From: Burkholderiaceae bacterium
GTDB taxonomy: Bacteria > Pseudomonadota > Gammaproteobacteria > Burkholderiales > Burkholderiaceae_C
DNA: 64,000 bases
Direction of reading: 5' to 3'
Assembly: GCA_919902775.1 (NCBI GenBank)
Contig: CAKKRJ010000010.1
Location: 1-64,000, forward strand
The position numbers and the translations under genes are program-made. Numbering within the stretch: position 1 is the stretch's first letter; each line of letters opens with the position of its first letter. The notes beneath the pieces were generated by a model. The model was not told the DNA's origin. It ran no database searches and was given only the letters and a program-made list of their open reading frames with translations. Positions 33,759-43,363 of the stretch are shown here, piece by piece.

Positions 33759-35390
33759 TCAGGCTGCGGCCTGCAGGGCCCAGTCGGCGGCACGTTCGCC
33801 GATCATGATGGAGGGCGCGTTCGTGTTGCTGGAGGGCAGCGTGGGCATGACGGATGCATCGGCAATGCGCAAGCCAACCAACCCGTGCACGCGCAATTGG
33901 GTGTCCACCACACTGTCTCCGGCTTGGCCCATGCGGCAGGTGCCGACGGGGTGGTACACCGTCAGCCCCGTGCCCTTGGCGTAGTCCAACAGTTCGCTGT
34001 CCGAGCGGTGGTCGACCCCCGGAAAAGTCTCCTGGACGATGTACTTTTTGAACGCCGCTTGCGATGCGATGGTGCGGCCCAAGCGCAAGCCGGCCAGGGT
34101 GACGCGCTGGTCATATTCGTCGGCCAGGTAGTTGGCAAAAATGTCGGGATGGTCCCAAGGCAGTTTGCCGGTGATGTGGCTGTGGCCGCGCGAGCGCGGG
34201 TACACCGGCCAGTTCAGCAAGGAAAGGCCACTGGGCTTCGGTACGGGAAAGTGCAGCGAACCCCGCTCTGAGAAATCGTTGTGCACCCCGTTGAGTTGCA
34301 GCTTCAGGTCGGCGCGCGGGGCGTCCGGGCTGGAGCGGACGGTCATCTGCGAATTCATGGTGGCCGTGCGCAACCAGCCGTGCCGGGTGAACAACCACTT
34401 GGCACCCTGCGCCAGTTTGATGGGCAAGCTGTGCACGATGTCGTTGACGGTCACCGCCCCCTGGGTCTGGTAGCTGACACAGGTGCGCAGGTGGTCCAGC
34501 ATGTGCTCGCCCACATGGTCATTGGCCATGCGAACTTCAATGCCCAAGCCTTGCAACACATCGGGCCGACCAATGCCCGAGCGTTCCAGCAAAGCCGCCG
34601 TGTGGTAGGCCCCCGCGCAAAGAATCACTTCGCGCGATGCGCGCACTTGGGCGCGTCCAACGGGCGTGTCGCCGTCGCGCCGAACATAATCGACGCCCAC
34701 CACTTTGCGGCCTTCCAACACCAGCGTATGGGCATAAGCACCCAAGGCGATGTGCAGGTTCTTGCGCTGCGCTGCGGGCTTCAGGTAAGCGTCATAAGTG
34801 GAGCAGCGCCAACCGTTGTGCGTATTGGTTTGCAGCCAGGTCCAGCCTTCGACGCTGCCGTTGTTGTAGTCCTGGGCTGCGGAGTAGCCCGCCTGCGCAC
34901 AGCTGTCCAGAAAGGCCTGGCCCAGTTTTTCCGGCTTGTGGCGGGTGATCTGCATCGGGCCACTGTGGCCGCGCGTGGCGGGGTCACCTTCGGGGTAGTT
35001 TTCCAGCTTTTTGAAGTAGGGCAAGACGTCGGCCCAGCCCCAGCCCTCATGCCCGGCATCACGCCACTCGTCCCAGCCCTTGGCGTCGCCGCGCGCCCAG
35101 ATCATGCCGTTGGTGGCACTGCTGCCGCCCAGGCCCAGGCCGCGTGGCGAAAACACCCGGTGCCCACCCAGCGCGGTTTCCGGGCCACTGGCCAACTGCC
35201 AGCAGTAGCGCGGGTCGGTGGTGAGATTGGCCACCCCCAGCGGCAGGCGGTGGTTGAAGGTGTTGGTGACGCCCCCAGGCTCTAGCAGCAAGACGGTGTA
35301 GCGCCCGCTTTCCGACAAGCGCGCTGCGACGGCTGCCCCACCCGAGCCGGCTCCCACCACGATGAAATCAACGGTTTGGATTGTGTTCAT
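33759..35390 (-). CDS. GMC-family FAD oxidoreductase, copy 2
   Basis: 543 residues from ATG 35390: VVGAGSGGAAVAARLSESG, FSPRGLGLGGSSATNGMIWARG, LCAGAYHTAALLERSGIG, and the catalytic His in TVYHPVGTCRMG, with SSNTNAPSIMIGERAAD at the end. It is homologous to the copy at 28477 but clearly diverged, so probably a different alcohol substrate or an old duplication. A longer frame upstream lacks support. It is the first gene of a GMC-ALDH pair and is divergent from the Crp/Fnr gene at 35512. Confidence 0.9.
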   Translation of the reverse strand: MNTIQTVDFIVVGAGSGGAAVAARLSESGRYTVLLLEPGGVTNTFNHRLPLGVANLTTDPRYCWQLASGPETALGGHRVFSPRGLGLGGSSATNGMIWARGDAKGWDEWRDAGHEGWGWADVLPYFKKLENYPEGDPATRGHSGPMQITRHKPEKLGQAFLDSCAQAGYSAAQDYNNGSVEGWTWLQTNTHNGWRCSTYDAYLKPAAQRKNLHIALGAYAHTLVLEGRKVVGVDYVRRDGDTPVGRAQVRASREVILCAGAYHTAALLERSGIGRPDVLQGLGIEVRMANDHVGEHMLDHLRTCVSYQTQGAVTVNDIVHSLPIKLAQGAKWLFTRHGWLRTATMNSQMTVRSSPDAPRADLKLQLNGVHNDFSERGSLHFPVPKPSGLSLLNWPVYPRSRGHSHITGKLPWDHPDIFANYLADEYDQRVTLAGLRLGRTIASQAAFKKYIVQETFPGVDHRSDSELLDYAKGTGLTVYHPVGTCRMGQAGDSVVDTQLRVHGLVGLRIADASVMPTLPSSNTNAPSIMIGERAADWALQAAA

Positions 35391-35421
35391 GCGAAAAAGT
35401 TTAGGACGCGCTGGCGCGCAG

Positions 35422-35443
35422 AATTGACGTGCAGTTGTCAATT
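35422..35443. promoter_or_regulatory. Inverted repeat between the GMC and Crp/Fnr genes
   Basis: AATTGAC and GTCAATT form a perfect 7-bp inverted repeat with an 8-bp spacer, 32 bp upstream of the GMC start. It holds the half-site TGTCA seen in the other three sites, but the arms are arranged differently, so it may bind the regulator at 35512 or another protein. Confidence 0.4.
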
Positions 35444-35511
35444 GGCCTGCGTATTCGGGTCAACCCCTACCGTTGCGTTGCGGTTAGCATTCCTCATCCA
35501 GAGGACGCAAT

Positions 35512-36246
35512 GTGAGCACAGCAGTTAAAACTTGGAATGCACAGGACTTGCTCGCCGCGATGGCGCACGCATGGCCCGAGCCTGTTTCTGCGGAAACAGC
35601 CCGCTTGCTGCTGGCCCACGGCCAGATCCAACGCCTTAAAACGGGCGAAGTGATGATCCACCAAGGTGAGGTGCCGCACGGCATCATCATCATGCTCGAA
35701 GGCTTGGCCGCGGTGACGGGCGTGAATGCGGCAGGCCGTGAATTCATTTTGTCCCTCATCGGGCCAGGTGAAGGCTATGGCTTTGTGCCCTGCTACACCG
35801 AAACGCCAGACACCACCAGCGTGGTGGCGCACGAGGCTATGGCGGCCCTGGTGGTGCCGATAGACACCTGGCGAAAAATCAGCGACATCCAACCCGATCT
35901 GAAAGACGGCATCATTGCCGTCATGTGCCGGCGCATGCGCTGGATGACCGACAACCTGGAGTTTCGCAGCATGGCCCCCGCCATTGCCACGCTGGCGCAC
36001 CGCCTGTACCGCTACGCGGAACAAATGGAACCTGACGCCTTTGCGCAGCAAGCAACGGGTGCGCACATTGAGGTCAAGTTGAGCCAGTCGGCGCTGGCAT
36101 CCATGCTCAGCCTGTCGCGCCAGCGCACCCACCAGTTGCTGCACACGCTGGAGAAAGAAGGTGCGGTCAGCCTGTCTTATGGCCGCATCGTGGTGCGCAA
36201 CTTGGCGGTGCTGCGCCAATTCATGGACACCACCGACGCCCATTAG
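35512..36246 (+). CDS. Crp/Fnr-family regulator of the sulfatase island, copy 2
   Basis: 244 residues. The beta-roll domain includes LKTGEVMIHQGEVPHGIIIMLEGLAAVTG and FILSLIGPGEGYGFVPCYTE. The C-terminal winged helix has KLSQSALASMLSLSRQRTHQLLHTLEKEGAVSLSYG. It starts with GTG after GAGG. It has only moderate likeness to the regulator at 31451. It stands between the divergent GMC-ALDH operon and the downstream sulfatase A2 gene, 127 bp apart, with an operator-like palindrome in between. Confidence 0.85.
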   Translation: MSTAVKTWNAQDLLAAMAHAWPEPVSAETARLLLAHGQIQRLKTGEVMIHQGEVPHGIIIMLEGLAAVTGVNAAGREFILSLIGPGEGYGFVPCYTETPDTTSVVAHEAMAALVVPIDTWRKISDIQPDLKDGIIAVMCRRMRWMTDNLEFRSMAPAIATLAHRLYRYAEQMEPDAFAQQATGAHIEVKLSQSALASMLSLSRQRTHQLLHTLEKEGAVSLSYGRIVVRNLAVLRQFMDTTDAH

Positions 36247-36283
36247 CAGGGGGCCGACCTGTTGGTTTACCCCTACTCTCAAT

Positions 36284-36299
36284 TGTCGAATTGTTGACA
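36284..36299. promoter_or_regulatory. TGTCG-N6-TGACA palindrome, candidate Crp/Fnr operator 2
   Basis: It matches the palindrome at 31441 with one mismatch in an arm (TGTCG for TGTCA) and the same 6-bp spacer. It lies about 75-90 bp upstream of the sulfatase A2 ATG, right where a promoter would be. Confidence 0.5.
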
Positions 36300-36372
36300 T
36301 TTTTGTCGCTGCCCGGAGCCTAGCATTCAGACCAGTTTGAATGCGATGCAACCAGGAAGAGAGCGACAGTTC

Positions 36373-38697
36373 ATGAGCAATTCCCAACCATGGCGCAATG
36401 GCAACCCGGCCGATGCCTTTCAGGGCAAGATGGGTCGCCTGATCGAAGAATCTAGCCCTTGGTGGCCTACCCCGGTCAAGCCCCCCCATGGCGCGCCCAA
36501 CATTCTGGTGCTGTACTGCGATGACCTGGGCTTTTCGGATGTGGGCTGCTTTGGCGGCGAGATTGCCACGCCCCACATCGACCGCCTGGCCGCCAGCGGC
36601 CTGCGCTTTTCTAACTACACCACCGTGCCCATGTGCTCACCGGCACGTGCGGCGCTGCTGACGGGCAAAAACCCGCATGCCGTGGGCTGTGGCTGGATTG
36701 CCCATGCGCAACCGGGTTACCCGGGCTACAACAGCGAGATCGCCGCCGATGCGCCAACGCTGCCCGAGATCTTGAAGGCGCAAGGCTACGCCACCATGAT
36801 GGTGGGCAAGTGGCACAACACCTGGGGCCACAACGTGCACGACGCGGCCGACAAAAGCAGCTGGCCCTTGCAACGTGGCTTTGAGCGCTTTTACGGTTTT
36901 CTGGACGCCGAGACCAACTACTTCTGCCCCGACCGCATCCTGGACGGCAACCAAGTGGCGCAAATCGACAGTTACCCCGAAGGCTATTTCTCCACCGATG
37001 CATGGACCGACCGCGCGTTGGACTACATGAAGTCGCACGTCAGCAGCGAGCCGCACAAACCCTTCTTCATGTACATGGCGTTCAACGCGCCACACATGCC
37101 CATCCAGGCCAAGCCGACAGACCAGGCGCGCTACAAAGGCCGTTATGCGGCAGGCTGGGACGCCTTGCGCGCATCACGCGCGGCACGCCAGAGTGAACTG
37201 GGGCTGTTTGACCGCCCCCACCCTTTGGCCCCCATGCCGCCGGGCGTGGCCCGCTGGGACGATCTGGACGATGAGCGCAAAGAATTGTTCGCCCACTACA
37301 TGGAGCTGTACGCAGGCCTGGTGGACAACATCGACCAGAACATTGGCCGTGTGCTGGATTTTCTGCAAGTGTCTGGGCAGATGGACAACACGCTCATCGT
37401 GTTCAGCTCCGACAACGGCGCGTCGGCTGTGGGCGGGCTGGAGGGCACGCCGAGTTTCATGGAAGCCCGCGAAGGACGCCCCACCCAGCACCCCCAGGCC
37501 ATGGCCGCACTGAAGGCGGGCGTGGTGGGTGGTCCGCAATCACTGCCCGCCTACCCTACCGGCTGGGCGCAGGTGTCCAACACGCCTTTTTACTATTTCA
37601 AACGCACCCCGATGAACGGGGGCATCCGCGTGCCCTTCATCGTGCATTGGCCCAAAGGGATCGCCGATGGCGGTGCGGTGCGCAAAGAATGGATTCACGT
37701 CACCGACATTGCCCCCACCCTGCTGGACGTGATTGGCCTGACGCACCCGGACCATATTGGTGACATGGCCGCACGCCAACCCGATGGCATGAGCTTTAAA
37801 GCCATGCTGGCCGACCCGCAAGCACGCACCCGCAGAACCTCCCAGCATTACGAACTGGAGGCCAACCGGGCCTACATCCTGGGCGACTGGAAAATCGCGT
37901 CCTTGCAAATACGCGGCAACAAAATCGGCAGCCTGGACAACTGGATGCTGTTCAACCTGCAAGACGACCCCACAGAAATGCACGACCTGGCCGCGCAGCA
38001 TCCCGACAAGGTGCGCGAGATGGCCGCCGCCTTTGACGCCGAGGCCTGGAGCAACAACGTGTACCCGCTGGACGCTCGTGCCCTGGAGCGTGCCATCACC
38101 CTGCCCCCGCACCTGATGGAGAGCGTGAACACCGAACGGGTGTGCTTTCCAGGCGCACAGACCATTGGCCGCGTGGTCATCACGCCGCTGATCGCCGACC
38201 GCAACTTCAAGATCACCGCACGCTTTGACTGGCAGCCCGGCCAAGAGGGCGTGATCTGGGCGCTGGGCGAAGCCTTCACCGGCATGGGTCTGTACGTGAC
38301 CGATGGCCAAGCCCTGGCGGTGTACCACCGCTGGATGAATCCGCTGGAGTTGCCCTTGCTGGCCCTCACGCCCGGCGCGCAAACCCTGACACTCGAATTC
38401 GAAGCCCTGGGGCAACGCCAAGGCCGCGCCCGTCTGGCGTCCGAAGGGAGCACGGCGCCGGACTGGGCCCCCATTGCCCCCACCATCCTGGGCGTGCACT
38501 GCGAAGGAATGGACGTGGGGCTGGACCGCCGCCAACGCCTGTCTTCGCGTTTTGCTGACCGGGGCACCTTTGCCTATACCGGCAGCATCCAGAGCGTCAC
38601 CATCACCCCAGGGCCGCAGGCACCGGGCAGCATCATGAACCAGCGCGAAGACCTGGCCCAACAACGCCTGGGCGCAAGCCACGGCGTGCAGAACTGA
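36373..38697 (+). CDS. Type-I sulfatase, subfamily A copy 2
   Basis: The 774-residue protein has no signal peptide. It has YCDDLGFSDVGCFGGE near residue 48, PMCSPARAALLTGKNPHAVGCGW with Cys88 for formylglycine, VGKWHNTWGHN, SSDNGASAVGG, and a C-terminal sandwich domain starting near 580 (TARFDWQPGQEGVIWALG). It is highly similar to the protein at 17707 along its length. The start is chosen at 36373 for the GGAAGAGAG site; TTG 36337 and ATG 36346 are in frame. It is followed at 44 bp by a TTT binding protein, then sulfatase B2, so A and B types are co-transcribed here. Confidence 0.9.
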   Translation: MSNSQPWRNGNPADAFQGKMGRLIEESSPWWPTPVKPPHGAPNILVLYCDDLGFSDVGCFGGEIATPHIDRLAASGLRFSNYTTVPMCSPARAALLTGKNPHAVGCGWIAHAQPGYPGYNSEIAADAPTLPEILKAQGYATMMVGKWHNTWGHNVHDAADKSSWPLQRGFERFYGFLDAETNYFCPDRILDGNQVAQIDSYPEGYFSTDAWTDRALDYMKSHVSSEPHKPFFMYMAFNAPHMPIQAKPTDQARYKGRYAAGWDALRASRAARQSELGLFDRPHPLAPMPPGVARWDDLDDERKELFAHYMELYAGLVDNIDQNIGRVLDFLQVSGQMDNTLIVFSSDNGASAVGGLEGTPSFMEAREGRPTQHPQAMAALKAGVVGGPQSLPAYPTGWAQVSNTPFYYFKRTPMNGGIRVPFIVHWPKGIADGGAVRKEWIHVTDIAPTLLDVIGLTHPDHIGDMAARQPDGMSFKAMLADPQARTRRTSQHYELEANRAYILGDWKIASLQIRGNKIGSLDNWMLFNLQDDPTEMHDLAAQHPDKVREMAAAFDAEAWSNNVYPLDARALERAITLPPHLMESVNTERVCFPGAQTIGRVVITPLIADRNFKITARFDWQPGQEGVIWALGEAFTGMGLYVTDGQALAVYHRWMNPLELPLLALTPGAQTLTLEFEALGQRQGRARLASEGSTAPDWAPIAPTILGVHCEGMDVGLDRRQRLSSRFADRGTFAYTGSIQSVTITPGPQAPGSIMNQREDLAQQRLGASHGVQN

Positions 38698-38741
38698 AGC
38701 CGATCTCTCTTGATCCCTTGCATTTTAATTTGGAGACAACC

Positions 38742-39725
38742 ATGCATTCACTCAACCGCCGCCAAACCTTGAGCGCCCTGGCCTTCGCTGCAGCGAGCGC
38801 GCTGTGCCCCACGGCCTTTGCACAGAACCCTGCCTTGCCCGCCACCATCAAACTGGTGGTGCCACTGCCTCCAGGAGGGGCCGTGGATGTGGTGGCGCGG
38901 AAAATTGCCGACGCCATGGCCAAACACTTGGGCACCAGCGTCATCGTGGACAACAAAGCTGGCGCTTCAGGCATGATCGCCGCCCGTGCGGTGGCCAGTG
39001 CACCGGCCGATGGTTCCGTCTTGCTGTATGCCCACTCTGGCATGCTCACCGCACAGGCCATGGGCGCCAAAGTGGACATGCAAAAAGACCTCAAGCCGGT
39101 GGCCAAACTCTCTTTCGGCCCGCATTTTCTGGTGGTTCGCAGCGACTCGCCCTATAAAACCCAGGCCGACTTGGTCAATGCCCTCAAGGCCAACCCGGGC
39201 AAGCTCAATGTGGGCTCGGGCGGCAATGGCTCGCCCACACACTTGATGTACGAAATGCTGGAAGATGCCATTCCCGGCGTCAAGGCCACGCACATTCCTT
39301 TCAAAGGTGCCATCGAAGCCAACAATGCCTTGATTGGCGGCGAAATCGATTTTCAGTTTGCCCTGCCTGGCGTCAGCTTGGAATTCATCAAGGCGGGTAA
39401 ATTGCGCGTACTGTCCTTCACCGGCGCCACCCGCTTTCACCTCATGCCCAATCTGCCCACCACCGCCGAAGCCGGTGCGCCGGGTTACCGCGCCGAACCC
39501 TGGGGAGGGTTGATGCTCCCGGGCGGCGCCTCCGATGCCCTCACGGCGGTGTTTGCAGAAGCGGTTTCTGTTGCCCTCACCGCGCCGGATGTGACCCAAT
39601 TCATCGAACGCACGGGCAGCATCAAGGCCGCCAAAAGCACACCGGCTGAATTTGCTGACGAGATCGGCAAGGAACTCACCCAGCAGCGTGCCATCGTCAA
39701 GAAACTGGGCATGGTCAACAACTGA
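38742..39725 (+). CDS. Orphan Bug/TTT-family periplasmic binding protein
   Basis: The 327-residue precursor has a signal ending near TAFAQ. The mature protein matches the tripartite-tricarboxylate transporter receptor family: IKLVVPLPPGGAVDVVARKIADAMAKHLG, VDNKAGASGMIAARAVA, VGSGGNGSPTHLMYEML, HIPFKGAIEANNALIGGEIDF and LPTTAEAGAPGYRAEPWGG. GGAG precedes the ATG at 38742. No TctA/TctB membrane genes are in the window. It may sense or deliver a carboxylate or organosulfate. Its 3' end has a second, broken copy at 24296-24331. Confidence 0.88.
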   Translation: MHSLNRRQTLSALAFAAASALCPTAFAQNPALPATIKLVVPLPPGGAVDVVARKIADAMAKHLGTSVIVDNKAGASGMIAARAVASAPADGSVLLYAHSGMLTAQAMGAKVDMQKDLKPVAKLSFGPHFLVVRSDSPYKTQADLVNALKANPGKLNVGSGGNGSPTHLMYEMLEDAIPGVKATHIPFKGAIEANNALIGGEIDFQFALPGVSLEFIKAGKLRVLSFTGATRFHLMPNLPTTAEAGAPGYRAEPWGGLMLPGGASDALTAVFAEAVSVALTAPDVTQFIERTGSIKAAKSTPAEFADEIGKELTQQRAIVKKLGMVNN

Positions 39726-39760
39726 GCTCCACGCCCTATAGCCATGACCCGAGACCGCGC

Positions 39761-42064
39761 ATGAACACCAGCAAAGAAGACATCCTGCCCCCCAACGAGC
39801 GCGCGTTCACGGGGCACATCGGCAACACCTACAAAGACTCCAGCCCGGTCTGGCCGCAAGCACCCAAGGCCGCAGCCGATGCGCCGCATGTGCTGGTCAT
39901 CGTGCTGGACGACCTGGGCTTTGGCCAGTCGTCCGCCTTTGGTGGCCCCATCCGCATGCCCGCCTGCGAACGGCTGGCGCGTGAAGGTTTGCGTTACAAC
40001 AACTTCCACACCACCGCCCTGTGTTCCCCCACACGCGCGGCGCTGCTGTCGGGACGCAACCACCATTCGGTGGGCTTTGCGTCCATTTCTGAACTGTCCG
40101 CTGGCTACCCCGGCGCCAATTCTTACCTGCCACGCAGTGCCGCCTTTTTGCCCGAAGTGCTCAAGCACCACGGCTACAACACGCGTGCGGTGGGCAAGTG
40201 GCACCTGACGCCCAGTTCCGAAATTTCTGCCGCCGGCCCGAATGACCGTTGGCCGCTGGGCCTGGGCTTTCAACGCTTCTACGGTTTTCTGCCCGGTGAG
40301 ACCGACCACTGGCACCCCATGCTCACCTGCGACAACCACCGCATTCCGGTGCCCGAGCGTGAGGGCTATCACCTGAGCGAAGACATCGCCGAGCAAGCCA
40401 TCCGCATGCTGCGCGACCAGCAGCAAGTGGCCTCCGGCAAGCCCACCTTCACCTACCTGGCCTTTGGCGCACCGCACTGTCCTTTCCATGTGGATGTGTC
40501 TTACATCGACCGCTACAAAGGCCAGTTCGACCAGGGCTGGGACAAGGTGCGCGAAGAAACCTTTTTGCGGCAAAAGGCCATGGGCCTGATCCCCCAGGAC
40601 GCCGTGCTGCCCGAGCGCAACCCCGGCATCAAGGCTTGGGCCGACCTGTCTGCCGACGAACAGCGCCTGTTCGCCCGCATGATGGAAACCTTTGCCGGTT
40701 TTGTGGAGCACACCGACGAGCAGATCGCCCGTGTGCTCGATGCGTTGGACGCCTTGGACATGACCGACAACACCCTGGTGATCTTCATGTCCGACAACGG
40801 CGCCAGCCAGGAAGGTGGTCCCCACGGCACCACCAACACCGAGCGCTTTCGCAACGTGGTGCCCATGAGCGTGCAAGAAATGCTGGCCGAATACGACCTG
40901 ATCGGCGGGCCGCACAGCGATGTGCATTACCCCGCCGGCTGGGGCATGGCGGGCAACGCCCCCTTCAAACGCTGGAAGCGCGACACACACCGTGGCGGCA
41001 ACACCGACCCCTTCATCGTGCGCTGGCCCGCGCGCATCCCCGACCCCGGCGCCATCCGCCAGCATTACCTGTATGTGACCGACATCTACCCCACCGTGCT
41101 GGAAGCCGCCCGCATCAACATGCCCAGGGTGGTCAACGGCGCTGAGCAAAAGCCGTTGGAAGGTCTGAGCTTTTTGGCCACCCTCAGCGACGCCAGTGCC
41201 AGCACGGGCCGCAAGGTGCAGTACTACGAGATGCTGGGCAGCCGCGCCATCTGGGCCGAAGGCTGGACCGCCGTCACCTGGCATCTGTCGGGCCGCGACT
41301 GGGACAGCGAGCCCTGGGAGCTGTACCACCAGGACCAGGACTACACCCAGGCCCACGACCTGGCCGCGCAGTACCCCGACAAACTCAAAGAACTGATTGA
41401 TCTGTGGTGGCAAGAAGCCCGCAAATACCAGGTGCTGCCGCTGGACGACCGGGGCCGCGAAAAAGCCATCGACCCCACGCGCCCCAAGGTGATGCAGCAG
41501 CGCCAACGTTACACCTACTACCCCGGCACCTCACCCGTGCCCTTTGGTTCGGTGCCGCGCCTGATCGGGCGCCAGCATGCTATTCAAGCCACGCTGGACA
41601 TGCCCGATACCAAGGCTGAAGGCGTGCTGATCTGCGAAGGCGCAGCCACGGGGGGCTGGTCGCTGTTTGTCAAAGACGGCCATGCTTGGTACGTGCACAA
41701 CTGCCTGCACATGGCTTGCTATGTGCTGCGATCCGATAAGTCACTGCTGCCCGGTCGCAACGTGGTGCGTTTTGAGTTTGATCCGTTCAACGCCCCACCG
41801 GGCGGCGCAACCATCTCCTCCGCCGGGCGCAACGAACTGTCAGGCCATGTCGCAGAGCTGGGCCGTGGCAGCGGGCGCCTGCTGGTCAACGGAGAACAGG
41901 CCGCCAGCCTGGACGACATCCGCACCGCACCGCTGATGTACAGCTTTGTGGTGGAAGGTTTTCAGATCGGCCGCAACTGGGGCACGCCGGTGGCCTACCA
42001 GCACTACCAGGGCGCGTTTGAGTTCAGCGGCACGCTCCAACAGGTGGAGGTGTTGTTACTGTGA
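39761..42064 (+). CDS. Type-I sulfatase, subfamily B copy 2
   Basis: The 767-residue protein has no export signal. It has IVLDDLGFGQSSAFGGP near residue 47, ALCSPTRAALLSGRNHHSVGF with Cys88 for formylglycine, VGKWHLTP, GETDHWHP and FMSDNGASQEGGPHGTTNTERFRN. It is a close paralogue of the sulfatase at 26173. It differs by a Gly/Ser-rich insert of about 30 residues in the C-terminal domain (near PPGGATISSAGRNELSGH). It begins 35 bp after the TTT gene and ends the operon. Confidence 0.9.
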   Translation: MNTSKEDILPPNERAFTGHIGNTYKDSSPVWPQAPKAAADAPHVLVIVLDDLGFGQSSAFGGPIRMPACERLAREGLRYNNFHTTALCSPTRAALLSGRNHHSVGFASISELSAGYPGANSYLPRSAAFLPEVLKHHGYNTRAVGKWHLTPSSEISAAGPNDRWPLGLGFQRFYGFLPGETDHWHPMLTCDNHRIPVPEREGYHLSEDIAEQAIRMLRDQQQVASGKPTFTYLAFGAPHCPFHVDVSYIDRYKGQFDQGWDKVREETFLRQKAMGLIPQDAVLPERNPGIKAWADLSADEQRLFARMMETFAGFVEHTDEQIARVLDALDALDMTDNTLVIFMSDNGASQEGGPHGTTNTERFRNVVPMSVQEMLAEYDLIGGPHSDVHYPAGWGMAGNAPFKRWKRDTHRGGNTDPFIVRWPARIPDPGAIRQHYLYVTDIYPTVLEAARINMPRVVNGAEQKPLEGLSFLATLSDASASTGRKVQYYEMLGSRAIWAEGWTAVTWHLSGRDWDSEPWELYHQDQDYTQAHDLAAQYPDKLKELIDLWWQEARKYQVLPLDDRGREKAIDPTRPKVMQQRQRYTYYPGTSPVPFGSVPRLIGRQHAIQATLDMPDTKAEGVLICEGAATGGWSLFVKDGHAWYVHNCLHMACYVLRSDKSLLPGRNVVRFEFDPFNAPPGGATISSAGRNELSGHVAELGRGSGRLLVNGEQAASLDDIRTAPLMYSFVVEGFQIGRNWGTPVAYQHYQGAFEFSGTLQQVEVLLL

Positions 42065-42075
42065 AGAAAAAACCT

Positions 42076-42131
42076 TCGGCCGCAGGGGCGGCCTCCTACA
42101 AAAAACCAGGGGCCTTGTGGGAGCGCCCCCG
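42076..42131. repeat. REP-like palindromic repeat, copy 2
   Basis: Near-copy of the element at 32184: CGGCCGCAGGGGCGGCC, then CTCCTACAA pairing with TTGTGGGAG with one T/G wobble. It sits between the convergent ends of the sulfatase and the enolase-superfamily gene. Confidence 0.7.
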
Positions 42132-42164
42132 CGCGCACGAATGTGTCTTTCATCATCCGAGGCG

Positions 42165-43319
42165 TCAGTAAGTGGGCACCGCCACCCGGTAACGGTCCAT
42201 CTTGGCGGCGTCCAACGTCAGCCCCAGGCCCGGCGCGTCGCCAATCTCCATGCGGCCGTTGACGATCTCGCACTGAATGAACTCGTCGCGCGGCGGGTTG
42301 TGCTCGATGCCGTATTCGAGTGAACCATCGGGGCTGTTGGAGGCGGCCAACAAGTGGGCAGAAGCCAACAACCCCGGTGCCGCCGAGAACATGTGCGGGC
42401 AAAAGCGGATGCCTTTGGCAACGATCTGTTGCGACAAACCCAGCAAGCCCGAGAAGCCGCCGAATTTGGTCATGTCGGGTTGCAGCACACCGTAGACGCC
42501 GCTGTGCATGGCCTCGGTCAATGTCTCAGCGGTGATCATGTTTTCGCCACCGGCCAGCTTCATGGGTGCAGCAGCGGCGAGCGCCTGCCAGGCGGCCAAG
42601 GGCGAATCCACAGGGATGGCTTCTTCCAGAAAAGCCAGGCCCACGTCTTTGAACTTTTGCGCCCACGCCACGGATTGCTCCAAAGGGAATGAGGAGTTGG
42701 CGTCGGCCATGATCTCCACATCGGGTCCCACCATGGCACGCGCCTTGACATAGGCGTCGATGTGCTGGTCCGGGTTGCCCCAGCAACGCAGCTTGAAGGC
42801 CCGAAAGCCGCGCTGCAAGCCCTCTTCCACCAGCGGCTCAAATCCATTGGACCGGCCCAGGCTGCCATAGGCCTGGATGCTGCCGCTTTGGCCGCCCAGC
42901 AGCTTCCAGATGGGCAAGCCCTCGCGCTTGCCCACGATGTCCCACAGGGCGATGTCAACGCCTGCAATGGCGGCCGAGAAAGGGCCGGTCTCACCGCTTT
43001 GCAGACGGATCACATTGGCCGCCTTGTGCATGGCATGAAAGGCCTCACTGGGTCCGGCAAAGCTGCGCGACTTGAGGAAGGGCTGGATGACCTTGTTGAC
43101 GATCACCGCACGGTGGTAAGCACCAAAGCGCGGGAAGTTGCACCACACCTCGCCCCAGCCCTCTTCACCAGACGTGGTTTTGACATTCACCAGCACGGCG
43201 ATGGTGGAGTCCACCACGCCCATGGGGGTGGTGACAGGTTCGTCCAGCGGGATGCGCAAGATGTGCGGCGTGACAGATTCGACTTGCAGCGTGGACAGAA
43301 TGTCGGCAACGTTTTTCAT
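42165..43319 (-). CDS. Mandelate racemase/muconate lactonizing-family enzyme
   Basis: 384 residues, enolase superfamily: an N-terminal capping domain (PLDEPVTTPMGVVDSTIAVLVNVKTTSGEEGWGEV) and a barrel with KLRCWGNP, MADANSSFPLEQ (Asp ligand near 200), LEEAIPVDSP (Glu ligand) and AGGENMITAE. The family abstracts a proton alpha to a carboxylate, for racemisation, dehydration or cycloisomerisation. The substrate is not assignable. A start at 43364 in a TGATG overlap with the upstream gene is an alternative and would couple translation. It is cotranscribed with the ferredoxin oxidoreductase. Confidence 0.85.
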   Translation of the reverse strand: MKNVADILSTLQVESVTPHILRIPLDEPVTTPMGVVDSTIAVLVNVKTTSGEEGWGEVWCNFPRFGAYHRAVIVNKVIQPFLKSRSFAGPSEAFHAMHKAANVIRLQSGETGPFSAAIAGVDIALWDIVGKREGLPIWKLLGGQSGSIQAYGSLGRSNGFEPLVEEGLQRGFRAFKLRCWGNPDQHIDAYVKARAMVGPDVEIMADANSSFPLEQSVAWAQKFKDVGLAFLEEAIPVDSPLAAWQALAAAAPMKLAGGENMITAETLTEAMHSGVYGVLQPDMTKFGGFSGLLGLSQQIVAKGIRFCPHMFSAAPGLLASAHLLAASNSPDGSLEYGIEHNPPRDEFIQCEIVNGRMEIGDAPGLGLTLDAAKMDRYRVAVPTY

Positions 43320-43363
43320 GGTGAGGGTCCCGTGGGAAATGGAATGCAACGGTGGGATGGGCA

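Noticed and set aside
39485..41506. 673-residue minus-strand frame across sulfatase B2
   Set aside because: Antisense shadow of a well-conserved sulfatase gene; composition is low-quality and no domain can be recognised. The same holds for 14944-16305, 26755-28251 and 37540-38682.
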